NCBI RefSeq assembly: GCF_003751385.1
Contig: NZ_RJVA01000011.1
Coordinates: 316,412 to 380,411, forward strand
From: Desulfosoma caldarium
GTDB lineage: Bacteria > Desulfobacterota > Syntrophobacteria > Syntrophobacterales > DSM-9756
Direction: 5' to 3'
DNA length: 64,000 nt
Part shown: positions 54,733 through 63,743 of the stretch, piece by piece
How positions within the stretch are numbered: position 1 is the first letter of the stretch
How the letters are laid out: every line of letters begins with the position of its first letter
Program-made: the position numbers and the translations under genes
The notes under the pieces: generated by a model
The model's input: the letters and a program-made list of their open reading frames with translations, nothing else
Told to the model about the DNA's origin: nothing
Databases searched by the model: none

Positions 54733-55869
54733 GTGCGAGCCGAGTTGGACAAGAATACGCGAGCGTGGCTTTCGCTCAAGCTCACCCCGGAATTGGGCAA
54801 CACTTCCATCTTGAGGCTTTTGGAGCGTTTTGGGTCTGCCGAGGCGGCTTGGGCGGCGCGAGCCACGGCGGATCTGGATTCCGTTTCCGGGCTGCGAAGG
54901 GAAGCGAAGGCGGCTCTGCGAGCTGGCCGCACGATTCGCCCCGTGGAAAAGGAATGGCGTGCCCTGCGAGATCGCGGCTGGGGACTCATCTGCCTAGGGG
55001 ATTCGGATTACCCACAAAACCTGAAAAACATTCCCGACCCTCCCGCAGTTCTTTACGCCACGAGCGCTCCGGAACCTCGAGACCTTGTGGCCATTGCCGT
55101 TGTGGGATCCCGGTCTGCTTCACCCATGGGACTTGTCTTTACGGAGAGGCTTTGTGCCGATCTGGGACGGCGGGGTGTCACGGTGGTGAGCGGCTTGGCT
55201 TTGGGAATCGACAGTGCCGCGCATCGTGGGGCCATCAAAGGAGGAGGGCGCACTCTAGCGGTTCTGGGCTGCGGATTGGATGTGCTGTACCCTCGCCCCA
55301 ACGCCGACCTTCGAGCCGATGTGATGGTTCACGGTGCGCTACTAACGGAATTTCCGTTGGGTACACCGCCCTTGGCCGGGCATTTTCCTCAAAGGAACCG
55401 CATTCTCAGCGGTCTGGCCCTAGGGGTCGTGGTGGTGGAGGCCACGGCAAAAAGCGGCTCGCTTATCACAGCGCGATGTGCGTTGGAGCAGGGCCGTGAG
55501 GTTTTTGCCGTCCCGGGCATGGCGCGGAATATGAGAAGCCTGGGACCTCATCTTTTGCTTCGCCAGGGTGCCACCCTGGTGGAAACGGCCGACGACATTC
55601 TGGAACAGATCCAACCCATGATTCGTCCCATGGCACGGCCCATCCAGGCCCAAGCCGTCGCGCCCAAATCAACGCCCTCGAATTTGTCCGGTGCCGAAGT
55701 GGCTCTTTTGAAATGTCTCGGCGATGAACCCGTCCATGTGGACCGACTGTGCCGTGAGAGCGGCTTGAATGCCTCCGTGGTCACGGCAACCTTGCTCTCT
55801 CTGGAACTCAAAGGGCTTGTGCGCCAGATGCCAGGTAAGTATTTTATGCGGCTTTCTGAAAACACCTGA
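54733..55869 (+). CDS. dprA: DNA-processing protein DprA
   Basis: This 378-residue protein has an N-terminal SAM-like helix-hairpin-helix region (LTPELGNTSILRLLERFG), the Rossmann-like DprA core (VVGSRSASPMG, SGLALGIDSAAHRGAI, VLGCGLDVLYPRPN, FPQRNRILSGL, GSLITARCALEQGREVFAVPG) and a C-terminal winged-helix domain. It loads RecA on incoming single-stranded DNA in transformation. The start is a GTG at 54733. topA follows, a common bacterial order (dprA-topA). Confidence 0.93.
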   Translation: MRAELDKNTRAWLSLKLTPELGNTSILRLLERFGSAEAAWAARATADLDSVSGLRREAKAALRAGRTIRPVEKEWRALRDRGWGLICLGDSDYPQNLKNIPDPPAVLYATSAPEPRDLVAIAVVGSRSASPMGLVFTERLCADLGRRGVTVVSGLALGIDSAAHRGAIKGGGRTLAVLGCGLDVLYPRPNADLRADVMVHGALLTEFPLGTPPLAGHFPQRNRILSGLALGVVVVEATAKSGSLITARCALEQGREVFAVPGMARNMRSLGPHLLLRQGATLVETADDILEQIQPMIRPMARPIQAQAVAPKSTPSNLSGAEVALLKCLGDEPVHVDRLCRESGLNASVVTATLLSLELKGLVRQMPGKYFMRLSENT

Positions 55870-55936
55870 CAAATTCTCTTCAGCACTTCATCGGAAATGC
55901 CGAATGGAGAAATGATCGAGAATCAATGGGGGAAGC

Positions 55937-58276
55937 ATGGCGCCATCGCTTTTGATCGTGGAAAGTCCCACGAAAGCCAAGACACTGAACCGGTACCTGG
56001 GAAAGGATTTCATCGTGAAGGCCTCCGTGGGCCACGTCAAGGACTTGCCCAAAACCAAGCTGGGCATCGACGTGGAAAACCAATTCAAGCCCGAGTATCA
56101 GGTCCTGCGCGCCAAGAAAAAGGTGCTTAAGGAACTGAACGAAGCGGCCGCCAAGGCCCAAGCCGTCTATCTCGGGCCCGACCCGGATCGGGAGGGGGAG
56201 GCCATTGCATGGCATATCGCCGAAGAATTGAAAATCAACGGAAAGCCCCTTTACCGGGTGCTCTTTTACGAACTGACACCCAAGGCAATTCGAGAGGCTT
56301 TGCAAAATCCGGGGCGACTCAATCAAAACCTCTATGATGCGCAACAAGCCCGGCGCATTCTGGATCGGCTTGTGGGCTATCTCATCTCTCCCATTCTTTG
56401 GGAAAAAGTCAAACGGGGGCTCAGTGCAGGAAGAGTTCAGTCCGTGGCCCTGAGACTCATTTGCGAACGTGAGCGAGAAATTCAGCAGTTCGTTCCGGAA
56501 GAATATTGGAGCATCACGGCCGAGCTATCCCCTAAGCGGGATGAGGGTGTCACGGACACGGCGGAGCTCTTTGAAGCCAAGCTGTGGCGCATCGGGGCCA
56601 AGAAATGCGAACTGCGCTCCAAAGAGCAGACGGAGGCGGTGCTCAAGGCCCTGGAAGGGAATACCTTTCACGTGCTCAAGGTGGAAAAAAAGCAGCGCCG
56701 CAAGAACGCTCCCCCACCCTTCATCACCAGCACGCTGCAACAGGAAGCGGCGCGAAAATTGCGCTTTCCGGCAAAAAAAACCATGCGCGTGGCCCAAAGA
56801 CTCTACGAAGGCGTCGACATCGGCCATGAAGGCGCTGTGGGATTGATCACCTACATGCGCACGGACTCCACACGCCTTTCAGACGAGGCGCTCAAAGCCG
56901 CTCGAGCCTACATCGGCGAGCGCTACGGTGCTCCGTATCTGCCTTCCAAGCCCAATGTGTACAAGACAAAGGCCGGAGCGCAGGACGCTCACGAGGCCAT
57001 TCGGCCCACCGATGTGGCGCGAACCCCGGAATCCTTGGAAAAGTTCCTGTCCCGAGACGAACTGGCTCTTTATAGCCTGATCTGGAAGCGGTTCGTGGCC
57101 TGTCAAATGAGCCCTGCACAGATTGCTCAAACCACCGTAACCATTGAAGCCCGAGCCAAGGGACAGGACAAAGGGGATGGAATATCGTGCGAAGGAGCGA
57201 GAAAAAGAGGCGGCCGTGTCCACTGGTTTCGTGCCACGGGATCCGTTGTGGATTTTCCAGGCTTCATGGTCCTTTATACGGAAAGTGACGACGATGAGGC
57301 CGAAGGAAAGAACGGAACGGCTCAAGGACGCCTTCCGGCGCTTGTGGAAGGACAACTTTTGAATCTTCACAAACTCGTTCCCAAACAACACTTCACGCAG
57401 CCCCCTCCTCGATATTCGGAGGCGAGTTTGATCAAGGAACTGGAGGAACGAGGTATTGGCCGTCCCAGCACCTACGCGACCATTGTCACCACCATTGTGG
57501 ACCGCGAGTACGTGCAGGAAAACCGCAGACACCTGGCGCCCACCGAACTGGGCCTGCTGATCAACGATCTCCTGACGGCCCATTTTCCCGAGATCGTCGA
57601 TGTGGAATTTACGGCCAAAATGGAGCACAGTCTGGACGAGGTGGAAAACGGCACACGCCCGTATCTCAAAGTCCTGGAGGAATTCTACGAACGCTTTCGC
57701 ACCACACTGAGCGAAGCCCAAAAGAACATGCTAAACCTCAAGGTGGCCGGCCTGCCCACGGGGGTCAACTGTCCGGAGTGTGATGGGCCTTTGCACATAC
57801 GGTTCGGCCGCAACGGGCCCTTTCTCTCCTGCGCCAATTACCCACAGTGCCGATTCACGTCCAACTATCGCCGGGACGAAAAAGGCCAAATCCAATTGGA
57901 GGAGCGGGAATTCTCGGGCCAAATGTGTGACAAATGTGGCAGTCCCATGGTGTTGAAAAAAGGCCGGTTCGGTGAATTCCTTGCCTGCAGCGCGTACCCT
58001 CAGTGCAAGCACACGCGGCCTGTAAGTCTGGGGGTGGCGTGCCCTCGAGAAGGCTGCGATGGGGAGATTGTGGAGCGCTACAGCAAGAAGGGGAAGAAAT
58101 TTTACGGATGCACGCGCTATCCGGAATGCCATGTGGTATTGTGGGATCGACCCATTGCCGGCACCTGCCCTCACTGCGGTTCTCCGGCATTGCTGGAAAA
58201 GGCAGGTAAGAAAGGCGATAAATACATCACCTGCGCCCGTGCAGGTTGTCGTTACAAAGCCCCTGTGGAATCCTAG
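55937..58276 (+). CDS. topA: DNA topoisomerase I
   Basis: This 779-residue type IA topoisomerase has the Toprim domain (LLIVESPTKAKTLNRYLG, GPDPDREGEAIAWHI), GLSAGRVQSVALRLICERE and the active-site tyrosine in TYMRTDSTRLS (~305). The C-terminus holds four zinc-ribbon modules: CPECDGPLHIRFG, CDKCGSPMVLKKG, CPREGCDGEIVERY and CPHCGSPALLEK. It relaxes negative supercoils. GGGGGAAG precedes the ATG. It is followed by the prepilin peptidase gene, 20 bases after its stop. Confidence 0.95.
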   Translation: MAPSLLIVESPTKAKTLNRYLGKDFIVKASVGHVKDLPKTKLGIDVENQFKPEYQVLRAKKKVLKELNEAAAKAQAVYLGPDPDREGEAIAWHIAEELKINGKPLYRVLFYELTPKAIREALQNPGRLNQNLYDAQQARRILDRLVGYLISPILWEKVKRGLSAGRVQSVALRLICEREREIQQFVPEEYWSITAELSPKRDEGVTDTAELFEAKLWRIGAKKCELRSKEQTEAVLKALEGNTFHVLKVEKKQRRKNAPPPFITSTLQQEAARKLRFPAKKTMRVAQRLYEGVDIGHEGAVGLITYMRTDSTRLSDEALKAARAYIGERYGAPYLPSKPNVYKTKAGAQDAHEAIRPTDVARTPESLEKFLSRDELALYSLIWKRFVACQMSPAQIAQTTVTIEARAKGQDKGDGISCEGARKRGGRVHWFRATGSVVDFPGFMVLYTESDDDEAEGKNGTAQGRLPALVEGQLLNLHKLVPKQHFTQPPPRYSEASLIKELEERGIGRPSTYATIVTTIVDREYVQENRRHLAPTELGLLINDLLTAHFPEIVDVEFTAKMEHSLDEVENGTRPYLKVLEEFYERFRTTLSEAQKNMLNLKVAGLPTGVNCPECDGPLHIRFGRNGPFLSCANYPQCRFTSNYRRDEKGQIQLEEREFSGQMCDKCGSPMVLKKGRFGEFLACSAYPQCKHTRPVSLGVACPREGCDGEIVERYSKKGKKFYGCTRYPECHVVLWDRPIAGTCPHCGSPALLEKAGKKGDKYITCARAGCRYKAPVES

Positions 58277-58296
58277 GAAGTGGAAGGAACCGGTGT

Positions 58297-59088
58297 ATGG
58301 ACTATGAACCATTGCCCTCCTGGCTCGGATCTGCCGCCACGTTCCTGGTAGGGTGTTGCCTAGGAAGCTTTTACAATGTGGTCATTCACCGGTGGCCCAA
58401 AGGCGAATCCATTGTGTCCCCGCCATCGCGTTGTCCTGCCTGCGGCGCCTTCATTCGCTGGTACGACAATCTCCCGATCATCAGTTTTGTGATGCTTCGA
58501 GGCCGATGCCGTCAGTGCCGACAGGGCATCTCCTGGCGCTATCCCGCCGTGGAACTCTTGACGGGACTCATGACTGCGGGGCTGTGGCGGCTGTTTGGAT
58601 GGAGCGCGTCCTTTTTCGTCTTTTTCACGTTTGGAAGTCTGCTATTGCTTATTACTTTCATCGACCTGGACACCTATCTCATCCCCGACGTGTTGTCTCT
58701 CGGCGGTCTCATACTGGGTCTAGGGGCATCCGCTGTGTTGCCTCACATGACGTGGGTCGAGTCCTTTGGAGGTGCGGTGCTGGGCGGCGGGCTGTTTTTT
58801 GCGGTGGCCTGGGGCTATCAGCGATGGCGCAAACAGGACGGGCTTGGCGGTGGAGATATCAAGCTGCTGGCCATGATCGGAGCTTTCATCGGGTGGAAGG
58901 GGGTGTTGTTCACCGTTTTCGTCTCCTCACTCGTAGGTGCTGCCGTGGGGCTTTTGGTCATGGCGCGATCCCGACAGGGGTTGGTGACGCGCATTCCCTA
59001 TGGCCCGTTTCTCTCGCTGGGCGCTATCTGCTACGTGTTTTGGGGAGAACGCCTTTCGCAATGGTATTTTGAAAGTCTGGGCCTTTAA
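58297..59088 (+). CDS. pilD: Type IV prepilin peptidase (A24)
   Basis: This 263-residue membrane protease/methylase has the N-terminal GSFYNVVIHRWP, two CxxC pairs (CPACG and CRQCRQG) in the first cytoplasmic loop, and the two catalytic aspartates in FIDLDTYLIPD and GGGDIKLLAM. It cleaves and N-methylates type IV pilin or type II secretion pseudopilins. The ATG at 58297 with GGAAGGAA upstream is preferred. With dprA nearby it hints at pili and DNA uptake, but no pilin genes are in the window. Confidence 0.92.
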   Translation: MDYEPLPSWLGSAATFLVGCCLGSFYNVVIHRWPKGESIVSPPSRCPACGAFIRWYDNLPIISFVMLRGRCRQCRQGISWRYPAVELLTGLMTAGLWRLFGWSASFFVFFTFGSLLLLITFIDLDTYLIPDVLSLGGLILGLGASAVLPHMTWVESFGGAVLGGGLFFAVAWGYQRWRKQDGLGGGDIKLLAMIGAFIGWKGVLFTVFVSSLVGAAVGLLVMARSRQGLVTRIPYGPFLSLGAICYVFWGERLSQWYFESLGL

Positions 59089-59196
59089 GAAGGGCAGGCC
59101 CATTGAGGCTTACGCTGCAAGGCCCTCGATCCACCCAGAAAGAACGGGCTCAAGCGCCGCTTTTGGGCATGGGGCTCTGTGATAAGCTGAAATGAG

Positions 59197-59964
59197 ATGA
59201 CGCGCCGTTGGTTTTTCTATGAATCCTTGGAAGCTCCGGGAGTGACGGTTTGCTTGAATCCCGAAGTGTCCCATCACGTCTGGCGAGTTCTTCGACATCG
59301 CCCCCATGACGCGGTGGAACTCTGCGACGGCCAGGGGAGAAAAGCTCGAGCCATCATTCGTGAGTATCGACAGGGGCGAGTTGTCTTGGAGATCATGCAG
59401 GTGTGGCAGGAGCCTCGGGAGGCCATCAACACGGTGCTGCTCATTCCATGGGCACGGTCGGACCGCATGGATCTTGTGGTGCGACAGGCCGTGGAACTGG
59501 GTGTCGGCGAACTGTGGTTCTTTGCGTCGGAACGCAGCCAATACAGCGTCCACGGGACTCAGAAAGAAAAAAGGTTGAAACGGTACCATAAAATCGCACT
59601 AGAGGCTCTGTGCCAATGTGGCGGCGCGTGGCTTCCCATCGTGTGCAGTGAAGATTCCTTAGAAGACGTGTGGGTTCGGTTGGAAGAAAGGCCGCCGAAT
59701 GCGGTCAACGAAATCCGGCTTCTCGCCTGTGAAGCGGAACCTCGAGAAAACCTTCTAGCCCTTCATGATCGCTATCCGCTGGCTCACCGCATTGTGGCGG
59801 CGGTGGGGCCCGAAGGCGGGTGGACGGATGGTGAACGTCAAGCCTTTCAAGCGCGAGGTTTTATCCCAGTATCCTTAGGCAAGCATGTGTTGCGCTTTGA
59901 AACAGCCTGCACAGCGGTGTTGGCCGCCGTCGAGGTTCTCTGGAAACAGGCGTTTCACAAATAG
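59197..59964 (+). CDS. rsmE: 16S rRNA (uracil1498-N3)-methyltransferase
   Basis: This 255-residue SPOUT methyltransferase has an N-terminal PUA-like domain (HHVWRVLRHRPHDAVELCDG) and the knot motifs AVGPEGGWTDGE and SLGKHVLRFETA. It methylates N3 of U1498 in 16S rRNA. It starts 108 bases after pilD and precedes the zinc-ribbon protein gene by 29 bases. Confidence 0.9.
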   Translation: MTRRWFFYESLEAPGVTVCLNPEVSHHVWRVLRHRPHDAVELCDGQGRKARAIIREYRQGRVVLEIMQVWQEPREAINTVLLIPWARSDRMDLVVRQAVELGVGELWFFASERSQYSVHGTQKEKRLKRYHKIALEALCQCGGAWLPIVCSEDSLEDVWVRLEERPPNAVNEIRLLACEAEPRENLLALHDRYPLAHRIVAAVGPEGGWTDGERQAFQARGFIPVSLGKHVLRFETACTAVLAAVEVLWKQAFHK

Positions 59965-59993
59965 GCCCAAAATGAAGCAAGGATGGAGACGCC

Positions 59994-61022
59994 ATGAAAT
60001 GTACAAAGTGTGGTTTTATCGGGTTTGATCACGTGCGGTCCTGCGCCAAGTGCGGAAAGGACTTGGAAGCAGTGCGCCACGATCTCAATCTGTTGGATTT
60101 TGCTCCGGCGGTGCCGTCCTTTCTCGTGGAGGCCATGCTCAGGAAGAGTCAAAAAAGCAAGGCTGCGGCGGCCGCCTTGGAAACGTCGTCCCCTGAGTCT
60201 GGGGAAGCCTTGGATCTATTGGCTGAAATTGACCTCAAGGTGGACCTGGACGAAAAGCCAGAGGAAATCACCCTGGAATTGCTAGATGAAGGCGAAGAGG
60301 TGCTGATTGCGCCACAGCCCTCCGAGGCGGCTTCAACGGAGCAGGGTTCGGGCGAAGAATCCATTTTGGAAGAACAGCTCCCAAGTTTTGAACAGGGGTT
60401 GCAGGACGTGGACTTGAAGATCGAGGGCGACGATGAAGGGCAAGAGAAGGCCGGAGTGTTTGACCTGGCCGATGTGGAAGATGCCCCCGAGTTCATGGAA
60501 ACCTTAAACGAAGAAAGCCTGAGCGATGAGGCTCTGGAAAGACTTCGCCGCGAATTGGAGTCGGCCGACGGTCTTCTCAAAGACATGGAAAAAGAAGCCC
60601 CTGACGAGACCCCCTTGAAGCTTGAGCCGATGTCCCCATCCGAGGTGAAGGCGCCTGTGGAGGAAGTCTTGTCCATAGAGGGCCATGTTCTGGATGAGAA
60701 GGATCTGAAAACTGTTGATGAATCCGCCCAGGACGACAAGGATGAGGATGTGTTCATCCTCATGGAAGAGCGCGATGGCGGGCTGGCCGTGCAGGAATTC
60801 AGTTTGGAAGAAGGGGTGTCCAAGGAAGTGCCATCCGCACAAACTCCGGAGGATGGGGAATTCATCCTGGATCTGGACGCTTTGACGGAGGAACTCAAGC
60901 CTGAGGAAGGTCAGCAGAAGGCGGCCGCGGACGAAGATCTGGCGGTGGATGGTTTGGTCTTGGAACTGGAAGACGGCTTTTACATCGAGCCTGACGAAGA
61001 CGAAGAAGAGGAGCCACGATAA
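59994..61022 (+). CDS. Acidic zinc-ribbon protein (unknown)
   Basis: This 342-residue protein begins with a zinc ribbon (MKCTKCGFIGFD, then CAKCGKDLE; two CxxC pairs). The remaining ~290 residues are extremely rich in Asp, Glu and Leu and look disordered or composed of loose acidic repeats (such as EITLELLDEGEEV, FILDLDALTEEL, LVLELEDGFYIE). No membrane segment or enzyme motif is seen. It lies between rsmE and tRNA-Phe. It may be an adaptor that binds a basic partner; I do not know the function. Confidence 0.68.
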   Translation: MKCTKCGFIGFDHVRSCAKCGKDLEAVRHDLNLLDFAPAVPSFLVEAMLRKSQKSKAAAAALETSSPESGEALDLLAEIDLKVDLDEKPEEITLELLDEGEEVLIAPQPSEAASTEQGSGEESILEEQLPSFEQGLQDVDLKIEGDDEGQEKAGVFDLADVEDAPEFMETLNEESLSDEALERLRRELESADGLLKDMEKEAPDETPLKLEPMSPSEVKAPVEEVLSIEGHVLDEKDLKTVDESAQDDKDEDVFILMEERDGGLAVQEFSLEEGVSKEVPSAQTPEDGEFILDLDALTEELKPEEGQQKAAADEDLAVDGLVLELEDGFYIEPDEDEEEEPR

Positions 61023-61027
61023 AGTCC

Positions 61028-61056
61028 TTGACAAGGACAAGAGTGATCCTGTAAGT
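61028..61056 (+). promoter_or_regulatory. Promoter candidate for tRNA-Phe
   Basis: A perfect -35 TTGACA at 61028-61033 is followed by a -10-like TAAGTT or TGTAAG about 16-18 bases later, 15-20 bases before the tRNA. The -10 is poor, but position and -35 fit. Confidence 0.45.
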
Positions 61057-61070
61057 TCGCGCACGGTTTT

Positions 61071-61146
61071 GGCGAGGTAGCTCAGTCGGTAGAGCAGTGG
61101 ACTGAAAATCCTCGTGTCCCCAGTTCGATTCTGGGCCTCGCCACCA
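61071..61146 (+). tRNA. tRNA-Phe (GAA)
   Basis: A 76-base cloverleaf is visible: acceptor arms GGCGAGG and CCTCGCC, D-arm GCTC..GAGC, anticodon loop CTGAAAA with anticodon GAA at 61104-61106, T-arm CCAG-TTCGATT-CTGG, and an encoded ACCA end. A terminator follows 41 bases later. Confidence 0.96.
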
Positions 61147-61186
61147 CAACCACCATTTATTCTGGGGTTACCACCCCACCCACAGA

Positions 61187-61216
61187 AAAGCCCGCCAACA
61201 GCGGGCTTTCCTCTTT
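61187..61216 (+). terminator. Intrinsic terminator after tRNA-Phe
   Basis: A 9-bp perfect stem (AAAGCCCGC and GCGGGCTTT, five-base loop) is followed by CCTCTTTT. It ends the tRNA transcript just before the next gene. Confidence 0.75.
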
Positions 61217-61233
61217 TGAGCGAAGGCAGGCTT

Positions 61234-61848
61234 ATGGAACCGCGCGTTGTGCAAGTGCAATATCGTGGTGAAGAGGAGTTGCTGGAGCGGTTGCGGCGGG
61301 TGACGCTGCTCAAAAGACCCGACGTTTATGTGTACCGCGATGCGGCCATCAGTTTGGAAGAAATTCCCGTGGAAGACCTGTATCCGGCCCAGCGTTACGT
61401 TCTGATTCAAGAGTTGCAAAAGGTGCGTCACCTCAAGTGGGAACTGGAGCGGTTTGGTTTCGATCTGTTTCATCTCAATGGTTATCTAAAGATTTGGCTG
61501 GAGGGAGAAGACGAAGCCATTGATCTGCTGCCTCCTGTAGTGGAAGAATCCGTGGAACGCAACGGCCGATTGGTGAACCTCATCAATGACGGCATGCACC
61601 GCCTCTATCTGGCCTATCTGGAATGGGTGGTACCTCAAGTGGTTTTGGTGCGAGGCGTTCCCGAGGACCTCCCTTACTACGCCTTTCCCATGCCGGAACA
61701 ATGGAAAGGCGTGCAGATGGTCAAGGACCTTCCTCCCGGATACATTAAAAAGTGGCACCGCATTCGGGACCACCATTCCCTGTACCGCAATTTCAATTCC
61801 GCCTTTGACAACGTGGGGGCCCCTCGAGGCTACTTCACCCAAGCATAA
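61234..61848 (+). CDS. Conserved-looking protein with DGMHR motif (unknown)
   Basis: This 204-residue soluble protein contains LINDGMHRLYLAYL in the middle, similar in style to ParB/sulfiredoxin-type DG.HR motifs, followed by VVLVRGVPEDLPYYAFPMP and a C-terminal aromatic/basic part (YIKKWHRIRDHHSLYRNFNSAF, quoted only to show composition). I do not recognise a named family. The frame is open upstream through the tRNA (to 61114), so I chose the ATG at 61234, which has AGG upstream and falls after the terminator. It precedes the Gate-domain gene by 26 bases and may be cotranscribed. Confidence 0.6.
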   Translation: MEPRVVQVQYRGEEELLERLRRVTLLKRPDVYVYRDAAISLEEIPVEDLYPAQRYVLIQELQKVRHLKWELERFGFDLFHLNGYLKIWLEGEDEAIDLLPPVVEESVERNGRLVNLINDGMHRLYLAYLEWVVPQVVLVRGVPEDLPYYAFPMPEQWKGVQMVKDLPPGYIKKWHRIRDHHSLYRNFNSAFDNVGAPRGYFTQA

Positions 61849-61874
61849 AGGAAGGGGCACGGGAAGAGGCAAAC

Positions 61875-62822
61875 ATGGCAACCACGCGTGAAGTCTTCAA
61901 GCAGGGGGCTCTCAAGGGTCTGTCCGGATTTCTATGGATGGCCAAGATCGTCATTCCCGTCTCCTATGGCACCGCGCTGCTGGCATGGACCGGCGTGCTG
62001 GATGCCATCACGGTGCAGCTCAAACCCTTCATGCATCACTTGGGCCTTTCGGCCATCGGCGCCGTGCCTCTGATCGTGGGCGGCCTGACCAGTGTCTACG
62101 GTGGAATTGCCGCCATGTCGGTTTTGCCCCTCACCACGGGGGAGATGATCCTTCTGGCCAATTTTATTCTCATTTGTCACAACATGATTCAGGAAACCAT
62201 CATTCAGTCCAAATCGGGCACTCGAGCCTGGAAGGCCGTGCTGGTGCGCGTGGGAGCGGCTGTGGCCACGGTTTATGTGTTGCAGTTTTTCGTCGGCACC
62301 ACCCCTCATGACGTGGCAGCGGGAGAGGTGCCTCGAGCGGCGTCACAAGGGTTCATGGACATGACGCTGGCTTGGATTGTGGCCACAGCTCAACTGTGTC
62401 TTAAGATTTTCGTCATCATCATGGGCATCATGATCGTGCTGGAAGTGGCCAAGGCCCGCAATTGGATTCAATGGATCGTCAAGGCGCTTGGCCCCCTGTT
62501 GAGGGTCATGGGCCTATCCCATCGGGTGGGCGTTCTGTGGATGACCGCGGTGGTTTTCGGGTTGGCTTACGGCGGAGCGGTCATCGTGGAAGAAGCCAAG
62601 AATGCCGCCTTGACACGACGTGAACTGGAGGCGCTGCATCTGTCCATCGGGGTCAATCATTCCATGGTGGAAGATCCCATGTTGTTTCTGCCTCTGGGAT
62701 TGCCGCCTTTCTGGCTGTGGGTGCCGCGCCTTGTCACGGCGATCTGTATCACCTGGTGCCTGTCCCTTGGCACTTACCTTCTGTCTTCCAGAGCCAGAGC
62801 GATGAGTCGGTCCAACAATTGA
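61875..62822 (+). CDS. Nucleoside-recognition (Gate) domain membrane protein
   Basis: This 315-residue protein has about eight transmembrane helices arranged as two Gate-type repeats, with GGLTSVYGGIAAMSVLPLTTG, ILICHNMIQETIIQSKSG, and in the second half AVVFGLAYGGAVIVEEAKN and SIGVNHSMVEDP. These resemble spore-maturation SpmA/B and YjiH-type proteins, whose transport substrates are uncertain. Its last 49 bases overlap the 3' end of ddl on the opposite strand. Confidence 0.75.
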   Translation: MATTREVFKQGALKGLSGFLWMAKIVIPVSYGTALLAWTGVLDAITVQLKPFMHHLGLSAIGAVPLIVGGLTSVYGGIAAMSVLPLTTGEMILLANFILICHNMIQETIIQSKSGTRAWKAVLVRVGAAVATVYVLQFFVGTTPHDVAAGEVPRAASQGFMDMTLAWIVATAQLCLKIFVIIMGIMIVLEVAKARNWIQWIVKALGPLLRVMGLSHRVGVLWMTAVVFGLAYGGAVIVEEAKNAALTRRELEALHLSIGVNHSMVEDPMLFLPLGLPPFWLWVPRLVTAICITWCLSLGTYLLSSRARAMSRSNN

Positions 62823-63721
62823 GAAAAGGAAAGCCCCGCGGCGGCCGCGGCCTGCGGAAAAAGGCTCGTTGGCGTCATGCCCGGAATGGTGTTGGTTTCC
62901 AAGACATATATTTCTTTCGCCTCAAGATCCACCATCATATCGGTTCGGCTGTAGCCTCGGCAGCACAGAGCGCGATGAGCCTTCAGCGCCAGTTCCTGCG
63001 CCCTTTGGGTCAGCGGCGAGGAGAGGCGCGCCGGGCAGATTTCTTTGGAGGCTCCCGGCGTGTACTTGGCTTCATAGTCAAAAAATTCATGACGGTCTCC
63101 TGGAACGATTTCCACCAGGGGCAGAGCCTGTAGATCGTCATTGCCCAAAACACTACCGGTGACTTCAATGCCGGCGATGTACTTTTCCACCAGACATCGC
63201 CGATCGTAACCCCATGCTTTCGCCAGGGCTTGAGGTAAGTCATCTTCGCAACGCACAATGCTCAACCCAATGCTGGATCCTTCATGTTCCGGCTTGACGA
63301 CCACGGGCAGACCCAGCTCCTGAACAATGCGCTCAAAGGTCGGCGGTTTGGCCCGATCGACTACCACATACGGAGCCACAGGAATGCCGGCCTGCTGGTA
63401 AAGGCGCTTGCTGACGATCTTGTTCATGGCCACGGCGCTTCCCAGAACGCCGCTCCCTTGGTACGGAATCCCCAAAGAATCCAAAAAACCTTGAATGGTG
63501 CCGTCTTCTCCCATACGACCGTGAAGGATAATGAGGGCCACGTCGATGTGCGGCGCGTCCTGAACCAGGCGCGGAAGATCTTCCCGTGGGTCGTAGCGAA
63601 CCACGTCGTACTTTTCCTTGTCCAAGGCGTGAAAGACCTGTTGGGCGCTCTTGAGCGACACTTCCCTTTCGGCGGATACCCCTCCGGCCAACAGCGCAAC
63701 CCTCAGCCTGTTCCCGGCCAT
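62774..63721 (-). CDS. ddl: D-alanine-D-alanine ligase
   Basis: This 315-residue ATP-grasp ligase has the N-terminal LLAGGVSAEREVSLKSAQ, LHGRMGEDGTIQGFLD, MNKIVSKRLYQQAGIP, VVKPEHEGSSIGLS and the C-terminal LETNTIPGMTPTSLFPQAA. It joins two D-Ala for the peptidoglycan stem. The ATG at 63721 has GGAGGAGGGG upstream and is preferred to 63754. It is 22 bases downstream of the HD-domain gene and overlaps the convergent Gate gene by 49 bases. Confidence 0.94.
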   Translation of the reverse strand: MAGNRLRVALLAGGVSAEREVSLKSAQQVFHALDKEKYDVVRYDPREDLPRLVQDAPHIDVALIILHGRMGEDGTIQGFLDSLGIPYQGSGVLGSAVAMNKIVSKRLYQQAGIPVAPYVVVDRAKPPTFERIVQELGLPVVVKPEHEGSSIGLSIVRCEDDLPQALAKAWGYDRRCLVEKYIAGIEVTGSVLGNDDLQALPLVEIVPGDRHEFFDYEAKYTPGASKEICPARLSSPLTQRAQELALKAHRALCCRGYSRTDMMVDLEAKEIYVLETNTIPGMTPTSLFPQAAAAAGLSFSQLLDRLIALALEDRR

Positions 63722-63743
63722 GTTCCCCTCCTCCATGCGGTTT

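Noticed and set aside
61114-61233. Longer start of the DGMHR protein inside tRNA-Phe
   Set aside because: The frame begins within the tRNA and crosses its terminator; the ATG at 61234 is the reasonable start.
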